64,000 nt of DNA from Epiperipatus broadwayi (Eukaryota; Onychophora; Udeonychophora; Euonychophora; Peripatidae): assembly GCA_028023455.1 (NCBI GenBank), contig JAQFVV010006199.1, forward strand, positions 312,001 to 376,000, written 5' to 3'. Below the pieces are notes generated by a model, which was given only the letters and a program-made list of their open reading frames with translations, was not told the origin of the DNA and ran no database searches. Positions 1 to 12,460 of this stretch are shown one piece after another; the stretch's first letter is position 1; each line of letters opens with the position of its first letter. A program made the translations under genes and the position numbers.

Positions 1-1060
1 TTTCATTTATTTTATTTTTTCTTAATGTTTTATTACTAATATCTATATTGGCAATAAATATGTAGCATAATACCGATGACATTTGATTATTTGTGAATAA
101 ATAGAAGAGTATCATATCTAATTTCAGAGAGGAAAGTAATCATAAACTATTTCCATATTATGTATTAATATAAAAATAGACAATAAATCAGAAGTTAATA
201 TATGTTTGAAAATGCTTAATAATAATTGTGAAAACAATTACTTGACTAAGTTTCAAAATTTCCATCTCAAATATGCTGCTTCAATAAAAAAACAATATTT
301 TAATCAGAGTTTTATCCAATTGAAAATAGTTTCATGTCCATTTAGTAATGATTTATGTAGAATTAAATCTGTTGGATATAGAATAACCATCTGACTAAAA
401 TTCCAAGTGTACATGAAAAAAATTCAATTAATTGAAATACTTTCAGCTCTGTTCTAGATCTGAATCCCAAATCAAAGGCATGATCCTAAACTAGTACAGC
501 ACATACTCTTCTAAATAAAATGATCAAAAAAATAATGAACCATGGTTCAGATAGTTTTCTTTTGTTTGACTTTTTTTTACCAGCATGTACAATTTTTAAT
601 AAGAGGTGCTTTATTACACTATTGCCACCAAAAAAATAAATAAGGAAAGTAAATCTGAGCATTTCTAATTTTGATATCACACAATCATTTTATTTGTCCA
701 TAACAATCATTGTTAAAAGATCTAATGTCTATTTTGTTTTTACTAACTGCTTTTGGTGAATAATATTATCTTAGATAAACTTTTGCTTTTTATTTCAATT
801 TTTTTATGTAATGTCAATTGGGAAAATGTATTTATATATATATTTAGCACTAATACCCATCATAATATTTTTATTTTTTTATTATTATTTTGTTATATTT
901 GTCTATAATAAATATTTACATGTTAATTTATAAATGTTAATTACAAGAAAAACAATATTTTATTGCTTATCCTAAATAAAAATCAATAATTATATTATCC
1001 TAGATATAGCTATAAAAGACAAAAATTACTTACTCTGAAGACAAACCAGAATAGATAAGT
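1..1060. other. AT-rich non-genic DNA
   Basis: No coding sequence, RNA gene or clear repeat structure could be seen here. The open frames of about 60 residues are of the length expected by chance in DNA this AT-rich, and none shows a recognisable motif. Confidence 0.6.
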
Positions 1061-1063
1061 TGA

Positions 1064-1155
1064 GTGTTGGTGGCCGAGTGGTTAACCCAGCTGCCTTACA
1101 AGCAGTTGTCCCAGGGTTTGCTTCCCAGCTGATGCTTTGACACATAAAAATAACC
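1064..1155 (+). mobile_element. tRNA-derived SINE, family S1
   Basis: The head is tRNA-like. A Pol III A box (TGGCCGAGTGG, near 1071-1081) is followed about 45 bp later by a weakened B box (GGGTTTGCTTCCC). A non-tRNA tail containing AGCTGATGCTTTGACACAT follows. A second, more diverged copy at about 19,991-20,088 shares the head and this tail, which is what makes it a dispersed SINE and not a tRNA gene. The 3' end runs into A-rich DNA. I could not see a clear target duplication. Confidence 0.7.
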
Positions 1156-1160
1156 CCAGA

Positions 1161-2925
1161 ATAGATAAATATATCACTCTAAAATAATTACTGATGCTGC
1201 TCAGTGAGCAGCTCCCGTGGCATTTGTTACATACATTGATTAAGAGCAAACAAATCTTGGTGAAATTTCTAAAATTTATAGATATGACATATCTGACACT
1301 GCTATAATTAGCAGTGTCTTTGAATAAAGTCTGATCATCAATAAAAATAATTCTTTTTAAAAGTGGGTTAATTAGTTACATTTACATAGTAAATATGCAA
1401 AATATTAAATGATTGTTATATTATTGATATTTTCAAGCACAAATTGAATAATCAGTTTCTGTAGCTTTTTTCTGAGAGTACTGTAGAGTCACAATTCTTA
1501 TAGATCTGCTACCACTGATAAATGATCTTATGAAAATTAAGTTTTTTAACTTCAAAGTATCTTTTGTCAAAAGGCACTATAATTTAGCAAGTTGTTTTCT
1601 ATGTATTTTTTATCCATCCTTAGCAAAAACTATGTAGTATTTCATGTTCAAAATTTATTGTCTATATATTTTTATTACATTTTAATATATTGGACTGCAA
1701 ACTTAATAGAAAGTTTTGTTGCTTGAAAGATCATGTGTCATTCAATTCTGAGAACTGATAGATGGAGCTATACTCAACTTAATGCTACATTGTACTCATC
1801 TGTTGATGATGATTCATCCTATTTTTTTGTATGGTTTTTCACATTAGTAGAGTGGTAACTTGATTTTCAGGAACTTTAGATTTCAAGTCTATCACTATAC
1901 TAATACAATAAGCACACAGAGCAATAGACTGAATGATTATCATCAAATGATTAAAACTAAGCTGGGTACTGTTCCACCCATCTATTAAAAAAAATTAAAA
2001 TAAGTTGTAAATTCACTTACTAAATAATGGGTAAGAAATTAGTGATTTCAATGAAATTATAGCATATGAAATTTTAAAAAAGCATATAGCAAATATGTTA
2101 GTAGTAATAATGGTCATGTATATATTATGACCTTTCTGTAAATAATAAAAAGTTAAAAGATCCAATTATACTTTTCTTTCTTTAGTAAAAATATAAACAA
2201 AAAATTATTACTGATTTTAAAAAATTAACAGTAAAAAAAAAAACTTGTATCTCATTTAACTGATTCAATATCTCATCTCTTTTAATACCAATGACATTTT
2301 AGAATCACAATGATTCAATAAATCTTTGTGGGGATAGAGAATGGAAAACATAACCCTAAAAAAATTTAAGTCACTCATTTAATTGCCTGTAAAAATTGTC
2401 TTAAAGTTGTTTAGAGCCCCCTTTATTAACTCACTGAGTTGTTTTTTCAGACATGAATTTCAAATTATGGCAACTCTGAAGCATCCTGTAAGTGATTGTG
2501 TAAGGATTTATATTCTAAACATTTTAAGTAAATTATGAAACTCAAATATTCAGGTAAAGCTAATTTGTTAAAATTTACTAATATAATTGATAAATTTCAT
2601 ATCAAAATAATCTTTTTGTAAAGCTCAATTGCATAAAAAATATTCTAAATTATGATCTGTTTTTAAATACTTTTAATATCATAGAGAGACCGTCCTACAA
2701 ATTATCTTTATTTTTTAGGCCAGAATTTGATAAGGCTTAAAAATTGATTGAGCTCATTAATATAATTAAAAACATGGTCATTTCAAATATTTATTTTGAA
2801 ATCGTACACATTATATATATCATTAAAAGCCAGTCAACACTTGGACAATCCCATTATCTATATAATCAACAATTTCAAACTGCTATCAAGGCAATCTTTT
2901 TTTATCAATAAAGATGGAATACCTT
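1161..2925. other. AT-rich non-genic DNA
   Basis: I see nothing here that can be supported as a gene or a known repeat. Base composition is uniformly AT-rich with many short A and T runs. Confidence 0.5.
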
Positions 2926-2926
2926 T

Positions 2927-2928
2927 AT

Positions 2929-2965
<37 letters not shown>

Positions 2966-2974
2966 TTGTGTGTG
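2927..2974. repeat. (TA)n(TG)n compound microsatellite
   Basis: A run of TA dinucleotides passes directly into a run of TG dinucleotides with one TTTG interruption. It is a simple-sequence tract with no coding role visible. Confidence 0.9.
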
Positions 2975-3844
2975 AAAGAAACTACAGTAGAGTGTATAAT
3001 TTAATATTTATTCTAGTAAACTTAATATATTTTTAGTACATTAGCATTCTATTCATGATTATTAAAATTATGATAGCTCAATTTTAAATAATATTTAGAA
3101 AATCCATTGTTTATTTGATTGAACACCATTGGTTTTCTGAGTCATCACATGTTCTTTTTGTACAATAAACCATGTTGTTGTGATTTTGCTTTTCTTAGAA
3201 TTTTCTTTTTCATAATCACTTCAGCAATTTCTGCTTTGAACTCATGACCATCTTCATTTTTATTATTATTAAAAATTAATGCATTTGTACATTTTTTTTT
3301 CTTGCTTTTCTATACATAAGTAAATGTTGAATCATTTTCATTTTTAAGTTTACCTTTGTTGCCTACTATATATATATATATATATATTGTAACGAGCACA
3401 GACGTTCATTACATTGTTTTTTTTTTATATTTATTAAACATGAAAGTAAATTAAAAAGTTCGCATTTAAAAATTTTCTTTAAGAATTAAAAATTGAAATT
3501 AAATATCATCTTAAACTCGTATATATTAAATCGCACAGATAAAAAAAATTATTAAAATAAAACTGTATTAAAAATAGAAAAGGTATTTTAAAAACAAAAA
3601 CTTAAAAAGATTTAGAGATAAAAATATATCTTTGATTTGGAAAACAGGTTAATTAATCAGAAATGGAAATGATTGTTAATTAGTTAAATGTAAACCAGCC
3701 TTGGGCATTTAAATGTAAAAACATCGGTCAGATAGGGAAACAATAGAAACAAATAGCCAATGAAAGAAATCCATCGGGAAATCGGACCTCAGCGAAAGGA
3801 TCATCACATCGATGACATAATGCCAAGTCAATCCTTCAAATACG

Positions 3845-3853
3845 TATAAAAGG
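3845..3853 (+). promoter_or_regulatory. Candidate TATA box in 5' LTR
   Basis: TATAAAAGG lies in a locally less AT-rich stretch, in the sense orientation set by the primer-binding site. The same box is kept in the 3' LTR at 6751-6759 although the bases just before it differ. Confidence 0.5.
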
Positions 3854-4454
3854 AAAATTTGGAAATTATTAATTAGTGACTGGAAATTGATTATTACGAT
3901 GTGACTATATGTAGTAGTACGGAGTTGGAAGTGAAGGAGTTGACAGACGCACTGTCAATTCTTTCAGCTGTTAAAGAAAGGAGAAATGAACTATCGTTTC
4001 CTACATTGAGGACCAATTAAACTAAAAAAACCTCCGAATGAACAGAATATCAATCTTAGGACGGCGTGGGAATTCACGTTCATGGCAAGCAACGGATAAA
4101 GAGGAACTGTTTTAAACCGTAAGAACTTTATAAATAATGAACATTAAATTAAACTTTCCAGAGTTAAATGATTGCAATATTATCCTATCTGACCAACTTA
4201 ATTTATTAATAATGTTATTTGATGTATTTCTTTTTTTATATATATTTAAAATCATTTCCATTTAGTTATTTACTTTTTTGTTCTTTAAGTTTTATTATGA
4301 TTTCTGTTTTCCGTTAAGGTAAATTATATAAATGTTAAACTTAAGTCGGGCGTGAATGGTTGTATAGATTTGTAAAGTTATATTAGGGGAGGGTAATCTT
4401 AGGTTATTTGTTTCGTTGTTGAATTGGGTCAATGGATTGGATATATTGGTGTGA

Positions 4455-4763
4455 TTAGTAGATGTAATATTGATTCGCTACGGGCAGAATCGCTTCATAC
4501 GCCGCACACTTCCGTTTGCCTATGGAAGGAATTATAAGTCGGATACCGCAGTTCCTTTCTATGGAGTTTTTTGTTTTATTGCTCTTCTTTGCAGATAGAT
4601 GTAATATTCCTATCTCATGAGAAGCAATTTCTTCTCTTAACTTTTTGTGCTGCCGTATTTTATTACATTGAATACATCGATATATCAGATGAATTGATGC
4701 CGGTTTGACTACGAATTTTAACCTAAGGTTAAATAGGGATAGAATGTTTATTTTCAAAAGCAA
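4455..4763 (-). CDS. Antisense 102-residue ORF inside the 5' LTR
   Basis: A 102-codon frame runs opposite to the retrotransposon. It begins with a hydrophobic stretch, has a CIQC pair near residues 31-34 and is basic in the middle. The copy in the 3' LTR (7361-7669) gives the same protein; the one coding difference I saw (GCC versus GCT in reading order GGC/AGC on the other strand) is silent. I recognise no domain. Two young LTRs are expected to be near identical, so conservation between them is weak evidence for coding. Treat it as a hypothetical ORF that may simply be chance. Confidence 0.25.
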   Translation of the reverse strand: MLLKINILSLFNLRLKFVVKPASIHLIYRCIQCNKIRQHKKLREEIASHEIGILHLSAKKSNKTKNSIERNCGIRLIIPSIGKRKCAAYEAILPVANQYYIY

Positions 4764-5556
4764 ATCTATGTGGTCTATTCATACTTGACCCTAAATAAAA
4801 ATGCATTAAATTTAAGTTGTTTATAGACGCTTGCATGGATTGGTTATCGGTTAAGTATGTTTTGGGTTTTCATATTTGATCAAAATATATAGACATTCGA
4901 TAAATAATGATACCTTACGGTGAGTATCTAAAATGTATTTATTCGGATGTCTTTTAAGTTATTGGTGACAATGCAAGTATCTTATGGTGAATACTATTGG
5001 GTTACATATAAATTTCCCTCCGCAATTGTCAGTAATCAATAATTTTGTATTTTGATCGTTTATGTTTATTTTGGAATGTTTTTGACCGTGAAATCTATGT
5101 AACCGATCTATATTCAACATTATAAACAAGCTTTCATAAATTTATATGTGCGAACTTAATTAAAATGTAAAATTATAATATAATAGTAATTAAATGTAAA
5201 TTAAAGTAAAGTTAAAAATAATGTTAAATGTTAAAATGTAAACTGATACTAAAACAATTTTAAATCTTATATATATATGTGCGTAAATAAATTTTTGAAT
5301 GTTAATTACTGGCAGTGGCTTATTTTATTTATTTTTTTAATATTGAAATATAATTAGATAGGATATTATCTTATTAAATCTCTGCTATTCCACTGAGCTA
5401 GTGACATGGGCTAACGACCGGAATCAAAATTTAAAAAAAAAAATTTTTTTTTTGACTTACGTATCTGCCTACTTTATAAATTTTTCTAGGTTCAAATGCC
5501 TAGATGGCGCCCTGTAGTGCAGTTTACGTTAAGTCTACCTTCTCCGGATCGTTACA

Positions 5557-6293
5557 ACTGGCTTTCCCAATCTGGGGCCGATCTTTAAAAAACCACATAT
5601 ACCCTGAGCAAATTTTATCAAAATGAAATATTTTTATCTGTTTACATATAGTCGTATACTTTAAATCTTATAAAAGCACTGCCAGAAGAAATTGCGCATA
5701 TATATTAAACACAAGAAAGTGTAAAAAAAAATTTTAAAACTAATTTTTGTTAAAAAAAAAAGTCAAAAGGTTGCAATAAATATGTTTTTTTTTTGTTGAT
5801 ATATATTATGCTTTAACGTGTATAGGAGCGCACAGCCACGTAAGTTTATGATCGAAATGTGGTGCCTTACGATGAGTACCGTTGGGAATTTACTTCAGTG
5901 TAACCCTATTTAAGCATTTTAATCAGTCATAAATAAGTTGGTGGTATGAATAATTGTGCTGCAAATATACACGTTTAAACCCATTATTTCTTAAAACATA
6001 TTTATCTCAATGCAACCTTCTTTAAATAAATAATTTATAAAATAACTTGCTTGTCATGCCATGTGTAAAAATAAAATGTATAAAATAAAATAGAACTCTT
6101 GTGGGGAGGGGTGTAAACGTAAATGGTCCTTAGGTAAGCGATAGTAAACATTTTTTTTTTTTTTGTATATAGTCTTTTTGTAAAATTATTAACCGGATGT
6201 TTTGTAAATGTCTTCGTCAATCGTGTACCGTAATTACTAACCCTAAGTAAAATTTTTTTTTTTGATCATTTTTTTTAAGCAACTTTACTGATA
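5557..6293 (+). other. Internal region of the LTR element
   Basis: This 737-bp stretch separates the LTRs and has no long sense frame. It starts with the primer-binding site. A purine tract (GGGGAGGGG, about 6103-6111) directly followed by TGTAAACG looks like a polypurine tract, but it lies about 180 bp before the 3' LTR and not next to it. A motif CCTTACGATGAGTACCGTTGGG near 5865 resembles two motifs inside the LTRs (near 4913 and 4981). The 61-residue minus-strand frame at 6035-6220 looks like chance. Confidence 0.6.
5559..5580 (+). promoter_or_regulatory. Candidate primer-binding site
   Basis: The sequence starts TGG two bases after the LTR and runs TGGCTTTCCCAATCTGGGG then CCGA. Its layout resembles the TGGCGCCCAACGTGGGG type of tRNA-complementary site found in many retroelements. 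The exact tRNA cannot be assigned by eye. Confidence 0.6.
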
Positions 6294-8454
6294 TGTAACG
6301 AGCACAGACGTTCGTTACATTGTTTTTTTTTTATATTTATTAAACATGAAAGTAAATTAAAAAGTTCGCATTTAAAAATTTTCTTTAAGAATTAAAAATT
6401 GAAATTAAATATCATCTTAAACTCGTATATATTAAATCGCACAGATAAAAAAAATTATTAAAATAAAACTGTATTAAAAATAGAAAAGGTATTTTAAAAA
6501 CAAAAACTTAAAAAGATTTAGAGATAAAAATATATCTTTGATTTGGAAAACAGGTTAATTAATCAGAAATGGAAATGATTGTTAATTAGTTAAATGTAAA
6601 CCAGCCTTGGGCATTTAAATGTAAAAACATCGGTCAGATAGGGAAACAATAGAAACAAATAGCCAATGAAAGAAATCCATCGGGAAATCGGACCTCAGCG
6701 AAAGGATCATCACATCGATGACATAATGCCAAGTCAATCCTTCGAATACATATAAAAGGAAAATTTGGAATTTATTAATTAGTGACTGGAAATTGATTAT
6801 TACGATGTGACTATATGTAGTAGTACGGAGTTGGAAGTGAAGGAGTTGACAGACGCACTGTCAATTCTTTCAGCTGTTAAAGAAAGGAGAAATGAACTAT
6901 CGTTTCCTACATTGAGGACCAATTAAACTAAAAAAACCTCCGAATGAACAGAATATCAATCTTAGGACGGCGTGGGAATTCACGTTCATGGCAAGCAACG
7001 GATAAAGAGGAACTGTTTTAAACCGTAAGAACTTTATAAATAATGAACATTAAATTAAACTTTCCAGAGTTAAATGATTGCAATATTATCCTATCTGACC
7101 AACTTAATTTATTAATAATGTTATTTGATGTATTTCTTTTTTTATATATATTTAAAATCATTTCCATTTAGTTATTTACTTTTTTGTTCTTTAAGTTTTA
7201 TTATGATTTCTGTTTTCCGTTAAGGTAAATTATATAAATGTTAAACTTAAGTCGGGCGTGAATGGTTGTATAGATTTGTAAAGTTATATTAGGGGAGGGT
7301 AATCTTAGGTTATTTGTTTCGTTGTTGAATTGGGTCAATGGATTGGATATATTGGTGTGATTAATAGATGTAATATTGATTCGCTACGGGCAGAATCGCT
7401 TCATACGCTGCACACTTCCGTTTGCCTATGGAAGGAATTATAAGTCGGATACCGCAGTTCCTTTCTATGGAGTTTTTTGTTTTATTGCTCTTCTTTGCAG
7501 ATAGATGTAATATTCCTATCTCATGAGAAGCAATTTCTTCTCTTAACTTTTTGTGCTGCCGTATTTTATTACATTGAATACATCGATATATCAGATGAAT
7601 TGATGCCGGTTTGACTACGAATTTTAACCTAAGGTTAAATAGGGATAGAATGTTTATTTTCAAAAGCAAATCTATGTGGTCTATTCATACTTGACCCTAA
7701 ATAAAAATGCATTAAATTTAAGTTGTTTATAGACGCTTGCATGGATTGGTTATCGGTTAAGTATGTTTTGGGTTTTCATATTTGATCAAAATATATAGAC
7801 ATTCGATAAATAATGATACCTTACGGTGAGTATCTAAAATGTATTTATTCGGATGTCTTTTAAGTTATTGGTGACAATGCAAGTATCTTATGGTGAATAC
7901 TATTGGGTTACATATAAATTTCCCTCCGCAATTGTCAGTAATCAATAATTTTGTATTTTGATCGTTTATGTTTATTTTGGAATGTTTTTGACCGTGAAAT
8001 CTATGTAACCGATCTATATTCAACATTATAAACAAGCTTTCATAAATTTATATGTGCGAACTTAATTAAAATGTAAAATTATAATATAATAGTAATTAAA
8101 TGTAAATTAAAGTAAAGTTAAAAATAATGTTAAATGTTAAAATGTAAACTGATACTAAAACAATTTTAAATCTTATATATATATGTGCGTAAATAAATTT
8201 TTGAATGTTAATTACTGGCAGTGGCTTATTTTATTTATTTTTTTAATATTGAAATATAATTAGATAGGATATTATCTTATTAAATCTCTGCTATTCCACT
8301 GAGCTAGTGACATGGGCTAACGACCGGAATCAAAATTTAAAAAAAAAAATTTTTTTTTTTTTGACTTACGTATCTGCCTACTTTATAAATTTTTCTAGGT
8401 TCAAATGCCTAGATGGCGCCCCGTACGTTAAGTACCCTTCTCCGGATCGTTACA
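6294..8454 (+). repeat. 3' LTR of the 3.4-kb LTR element
   Basis: This 2161-bp repeat matches the 5' LTR over its full length and has the same TG...CA ends. The visible differences are few: CATTAC versus CGTTAC at the start, bases around the TATA box, single changes, a longer A/T run, and a short deletion near the end. It carries the same TATA box and the same antisense ORF. Confidence 0.8.
7361..7669 (-). CDS. Antisense 102-residue ORF inside the 3' LTR
   Basis: This is the second copy of the hypothetical antisense frame seen at 4455-4763, with identical protein sequence. No known domain is recognised and there is no independent evidence for expression. Confidence 0.25.
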   Translation of the reverse strand: MLLKINILSLFNLRLKFVVKPASIHLIYRCIQCNKIRQHKKLREEIASHEIGILHLSAKKSNKTKNSIERNCGIRLIIPSIGKRKCAAYEAILPVANQYYIY

Positions 8455-8474
8455 ATATATATATACACACACAG

Positions 8475-10585
8475 TATATATGACTTATGACTTTAGATCA
8501 ATATAACTTATTTATTTTTAAATTTACTATTTATTAATTTAGTTATATATCCTAAAGAAACATTAAATTTTTCAATACATTCCATTTTAGTATTATTTCA
8601 ATATTTAACACATATTGGCAGGGTCATTGCATAAGTAAGAGGCACTTTTGTGTAAACTAAATTCCAGTGCATATAGTCCCATTAATAGAGTTTGTCTGAG
8701 AGCAGTAAAGTCCTTTCATTTATCTTAAAGTTCTGGACTTGCATGATCCACATCTTTTATGAAAATCAAAAAATAAATAATTTTATCATATGCTAAATGA
8801 AAATACTTTTTTTTTTTTGTCAAAACTCTGTAATTTGTAGTCCCTACAATGAATATCTTCTCAAAGTGATATAATTCTAGAAGCACTGATTATGCAGTAA
8901 AGCAAAATTTTCAATTACATTATATATTTAAATGTTTCACAAAGTTCTGGGCATGTTAATGTGAAATCAGCATAGGTCAAGAATGATTCTCTTCATTAGC
9001 ATTTTTACATACTGAATCAAAATTAGCACAAAAAAATTTAGGATGATGTTATTAATGGATTTGCAATAAAACATTGAAGAAAATAAAATATATTTTTTGC
9101 ATATATAGGTATATGTATTTTTTTTTTCAAATATTGATTTAAAATCATATTTATAATAAATAAATAATTGATTATATATAATAAATACCAATTTGCATAA
9201 TTTTAATAATATCAATACTTGCAAATAAGATTTTAATTTTTTTTAAATGTCTAAATATTTTTTATCATAGAAAAAAACCTTTCCTCCATAAAATAAAATT
9301 AGTTAATTAAAACAAAATGAACTCTCTATAATTTTGTTTGACAAAAGTCACAGTAGAATATTAAAAAATTATAATTATTTACACTGTTACTTTTTTGTTA
9401 TATATTAATTCTTTGACTTTGGTGACTGCAATGTGATAAATAATGATTAGCTTTAACTATATCAACTGTAACCAACATATTAATTAGTTAAAAAAGAACT
9501 CTTACTTTTTACATTTTATTCGTAATTTCTCATGCATAATTTGTTATGTTTTTAATTAACAAAATTAGCTTCTCAAATTATTGCACAATAATCAAATATT
9601 TACATTAATTCATATTTAATTTTTGTATATTTGTTATTTCAGTATAAAAACTTAGTAACACTGCAAGATATTTATGGGTCTTAAGGATATACATTGCATT
9701 TACTTAAGAAATAATTTTTTTACATTTACATTGTTTATTTGACAAATTTTTAGAAGCCATACTTATGCCTTGCAATTTCTTTTATTTAATGATAGATTAT
9801 GATAACAAAAATCCAAACAATTGGTTTCTTTCACAAGAATAGATAAATAAATTTGTAGGCATTTTTCTAATAGCATGATTATAAATGATGTTATATAGTT
9901 GTTGCAATCAATAGAGAGGCATTAAATGATAATATCATTTTAATAAAACATGCAATAATATCTTTTTAAAAAATTGTTTTTTACTAATTTTGTTTTCCTT
10001 GGACTTTGACTATTGTGAATTTGAGTAACATTATGAATCGATTGTGAATTTTAGCTAAATAACAAATTCTACAACAACAATAAAAAGCAGATTAGTAAAA
10101 CATAAAAAAATTATATCAGTATTTTAAAAAAAGATATTAGTTTTAAAAAGAAAAAAAATAATACCAGTATTAAAAAATGTGAGTTTGTACTGGAATCAAT
10201 CTCCAAATTCCATGTTTCAGGCTCTGATATGCTAAATCTACAGCTACACCAAACACATGATAGAAGAGCTTATATAATATGACCAATAGACCAAATTATC
10301 TACTATGTATAATTTTTATGAGTTAATATACTTAAATAAGTTTATTTTTAAATAAATTATTAATAGTAATGCATTATTTATATATATAAATTAGGTTGTT
10401 TAAATAAAGGTAATTCAAAAATCTAAACATTTCTATTTACACATAAATTTTATTAATTATTGCATTGGAAAGGAGTTTATTTGTTCAGTGTAGCACAAGA
10501 GTAGAGTATGTAATATATTTTGAATAATTGCTATAAGACTAAGTAAAAAAATAATTCTCTTATATTTAAGTATAGCGAATTTGAA
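8475..10585. other. AT-rich non-genic DNA
   Basis: No gene or recognisable repeat could be supported. The 85-residue minus-strand frame at 8967-9224 is low-complexity, rich in I, Y, F and K, as expected from AT-rich DNA. Confidence 0.5.
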
Positions 10586-10589
10586 CTCA

Positions 10590-10760
10590 GATTTTTGAGC
10601 ACCCTTCAACTATCCACACTATCTCATACAACCGATACACATGACCACACACATGTAGAAAAGATTCATAATCACCAATATACATATTTCATGCTAAACC
10701 AGCACTCATCAGTTGGTCCAGACTATTATCTCTCACACATATATATAATCAATGCTCAGT
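10590..10760 (-). repeat. Partial copy of foldback family F2
   Basis: The stretch is the reverse complement of the right arm of the foldback element at about 22,870-23,020. Shared blocks include CATGACCACA, CATGCTAAACCAGCACTCAT and the CTCTCACACATATATA end. A third copy lies at about 15,055-15,620. It has no coding content. Confidence 0.6.
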
Positions 10761-11639
10761 ATATATTTAAATAAAAAATATTTGCAATTGGAATATGTTT
10801 CTAAAAATAGAATGATTCATCAATCTAAGCATTTTCATTTACATATTAATATTTTCTGTGATTACCATTAGTGAAGTCCCATTGTGCCTTGTGTAACCTA
10901 CACCACTCATACACAGCAACCCTGTATATGGTAATGACACCCACCTTTTATCTTTTTTAACTTTTTCTTTCTTGTATATGTTATTTATTTTGAATTCTCT
11001 ATATATTTATCATTATTATTGGAATCATCTGCATTATATCAGAAATATAAGTATTCAATTTCTCTGGGTTATTGGTCTCAGATGTACATAAATATTTATT
11101 CCAGTACAAAAATGTTCTAATGCCTGCATATTTGTGCACCTATGTCATTTAGAAATTTAGATTAATTCATCTAATAGTATTCATTTAACTGTCATTTTAT
11201 AATACAATACATTGTTTCTGAATTTAACTGTAGTTTTCATCGTAGATCTTATCAATTTATTAAAAAACATATTTGGTTTATGATTTTTTAAATATCCATT
11301 TCATGATAGTAATAATTTTATCTTTTTTATTATTATTAAAATAACTTCTCTTCTAATACTAACTTATTGTTTTATAGCTTTGAAATTTTTGTTCTCTTCA
11401 ATAATTTTTGTTGACATTTCAAGTTATATGTTTTTGTCAGTATTAATTATTTTCATACCATTTTATAAAAATCCAAGTATTCATTTTTTCTGAATGTGTC
11501 ATATTTTCATATCAATTTTTTTATTTACACATTTCCAGATCTCAATGAGAATTCACTGATGAATTACTGCTTTATTGTTATACCAGATATCTGTTAGTAG
11601 AATATAAACTATCTTTAATGATATTCAATAGTATTTAAA

Positions 11640-12290
11640 ACAATATGCAAGTGTTAATTTATGCTCCATGTTAATATTATCTGTCTTTGCATTGAACCTG
11701 TTGAAACACAATATTCTTAGCATACATAATACTATTGTCAAAATTTAGTCCAACTCTGCTTACATGGCCATTTTCACTAAGTTTTTTCAAAAGAAATATT
11801 TTATAATATTGTTTTTCTTTTTTTCATATTTCCATAGCTCTGTGTTTGTTTTATTTCTGTTCCCACAACCAATTTAATCCACTGTTAATTATTTCAGCTT
11901 TCAATTATTTTTCAGTTTTAGCATTAAAATACTTCATTTTACTTTACAGAATGTGATATATGTTTGACTTATCTACATTTACATTCATCTTCCACTAAGG
12001 TGAATAATTATATAATCTTACCATTTTTCCTGATGCAACATCAATCTTCATATCATTATTTTTCTATATTTTATTCATAATGAATCCTACTCCATTTGTG
12101 TTTTCAATATTTATGTCTTTATGATGCATCAATTTTTTAAATTAGTTGCCTTTTCAAATTTATTCTAATTTAGCAAAGTATGATAATATCCCATGTAATA
12201 TTAAATAGTCTTTCTTCCAATTCATATAGATTTCCTTAAAATGATATACAGTTGCAAGTAGCTAATAAATGATCATCACTAAAAGGCAGC
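11640..12290 (-). pseudogene. Decayed RTE-like LINE endonuclease fragment
   Basis: Read on the minus strand, the block near 12,140-12,000 gives KDINIENTNGVGFIMNK and then K-rich sequence. This matches, segment by segment, the plus-strand LINE relic at about 54,361 (KGINIGSTNGFEFIINK). Such a sequence is typical of the start of an APE-type endonuclease in RTE-like LINEs. Stops and frame changes are frequent and the downstream part is hard to follow. The fragment is a dead, probably old LINE piece. The extent is approximate. Confidence 0.4.
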
Positions 12291-12460
12291 TTAGATTTGT
12301 AACTCGGTGATTCTTAGCATCTTCTATATTTGGTCACCAACTGTTAATGTCTTTATGGCATTCAAAAAATTAGATCTGTAATTTATTTTCATTTATTATG
12401 ATTGTAAATATAAAAAAGAAACGACATCCATAGATACATATACATTTCAACTTCATCTTA

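Larger units (their letters stand above)
3388..5556 (+). repeat. 5' LTR of the 3.4-kb LTR element
   Basis: The repeat is 2169 bp with TG...CA ends. A TATA box (TATAAAAGG, about 3845-3853) lies roughly 460 bp in and would place the transcription start near 3875. AATAAA occurs near 5286, close to the end of the LTR, and is a candidate polyadenylation signal. If both are used, U3 is about 0.5 kb and R plus U5 is unusually long. A hairpin (CTAGG...CCTAG) and an A-run facing a T-run lie in the last 130 bp. Confidence 0.8.
3388..8454 (+). mobile_element. Young non-autonomous LTR retrotransposon, Ty3/gypsy-like, with very large LTRs
   Basis: Two direct repeats of about 2.16 kb (3388-5556 and 6294-8454) flank 737 bp of internal DNA. 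Each repeat starts TGTAACGAGC and ends GATCGTTACA, the TG...CA ends of an LTR with short inverted termini. The first is followed after two bases by TGGCTTTCCC...GGGGCCGA, which resembles a tRNA primer-binding site, so the element reads on the plus strand. ATAT lies on both outer sides, consistent with a 4-bp target duplication, although the insertion sits in a TA tract and so this is weak. The LTRs differ by only a few substitutions, T-run lengths and a short indel near the 3' end, so the insertion is recent. The internal part has no gag, protease, RT or integrase and must rely on proteins from elsewhere. Internal deletion or a LARD/TRIM-like design are both possible. Confidence 0.8.

Noticed and set aside
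1064-1155. Possible functional tRNA gene
   Set aside because: The B box is weakened, the cloverleaf does not close well by eye, and a second copy with the same non-tRNA tail shows that it is a SINE.
5386-5410. tRNA-like A box on the minus strand near the LTR end (TAGCTCAGTGG)
   Set aside because: No B box follows at the right distance on the same strand, so Pol III transcription cannot be supported.
3388-8454. Reading the pair of 2.16-kb repeats as a simple segmental duplication
   Set aside because: TG...CA ends, a primer-site-like sequence right after the first copy and matching ATAT outside both ends fit an LTR element better.
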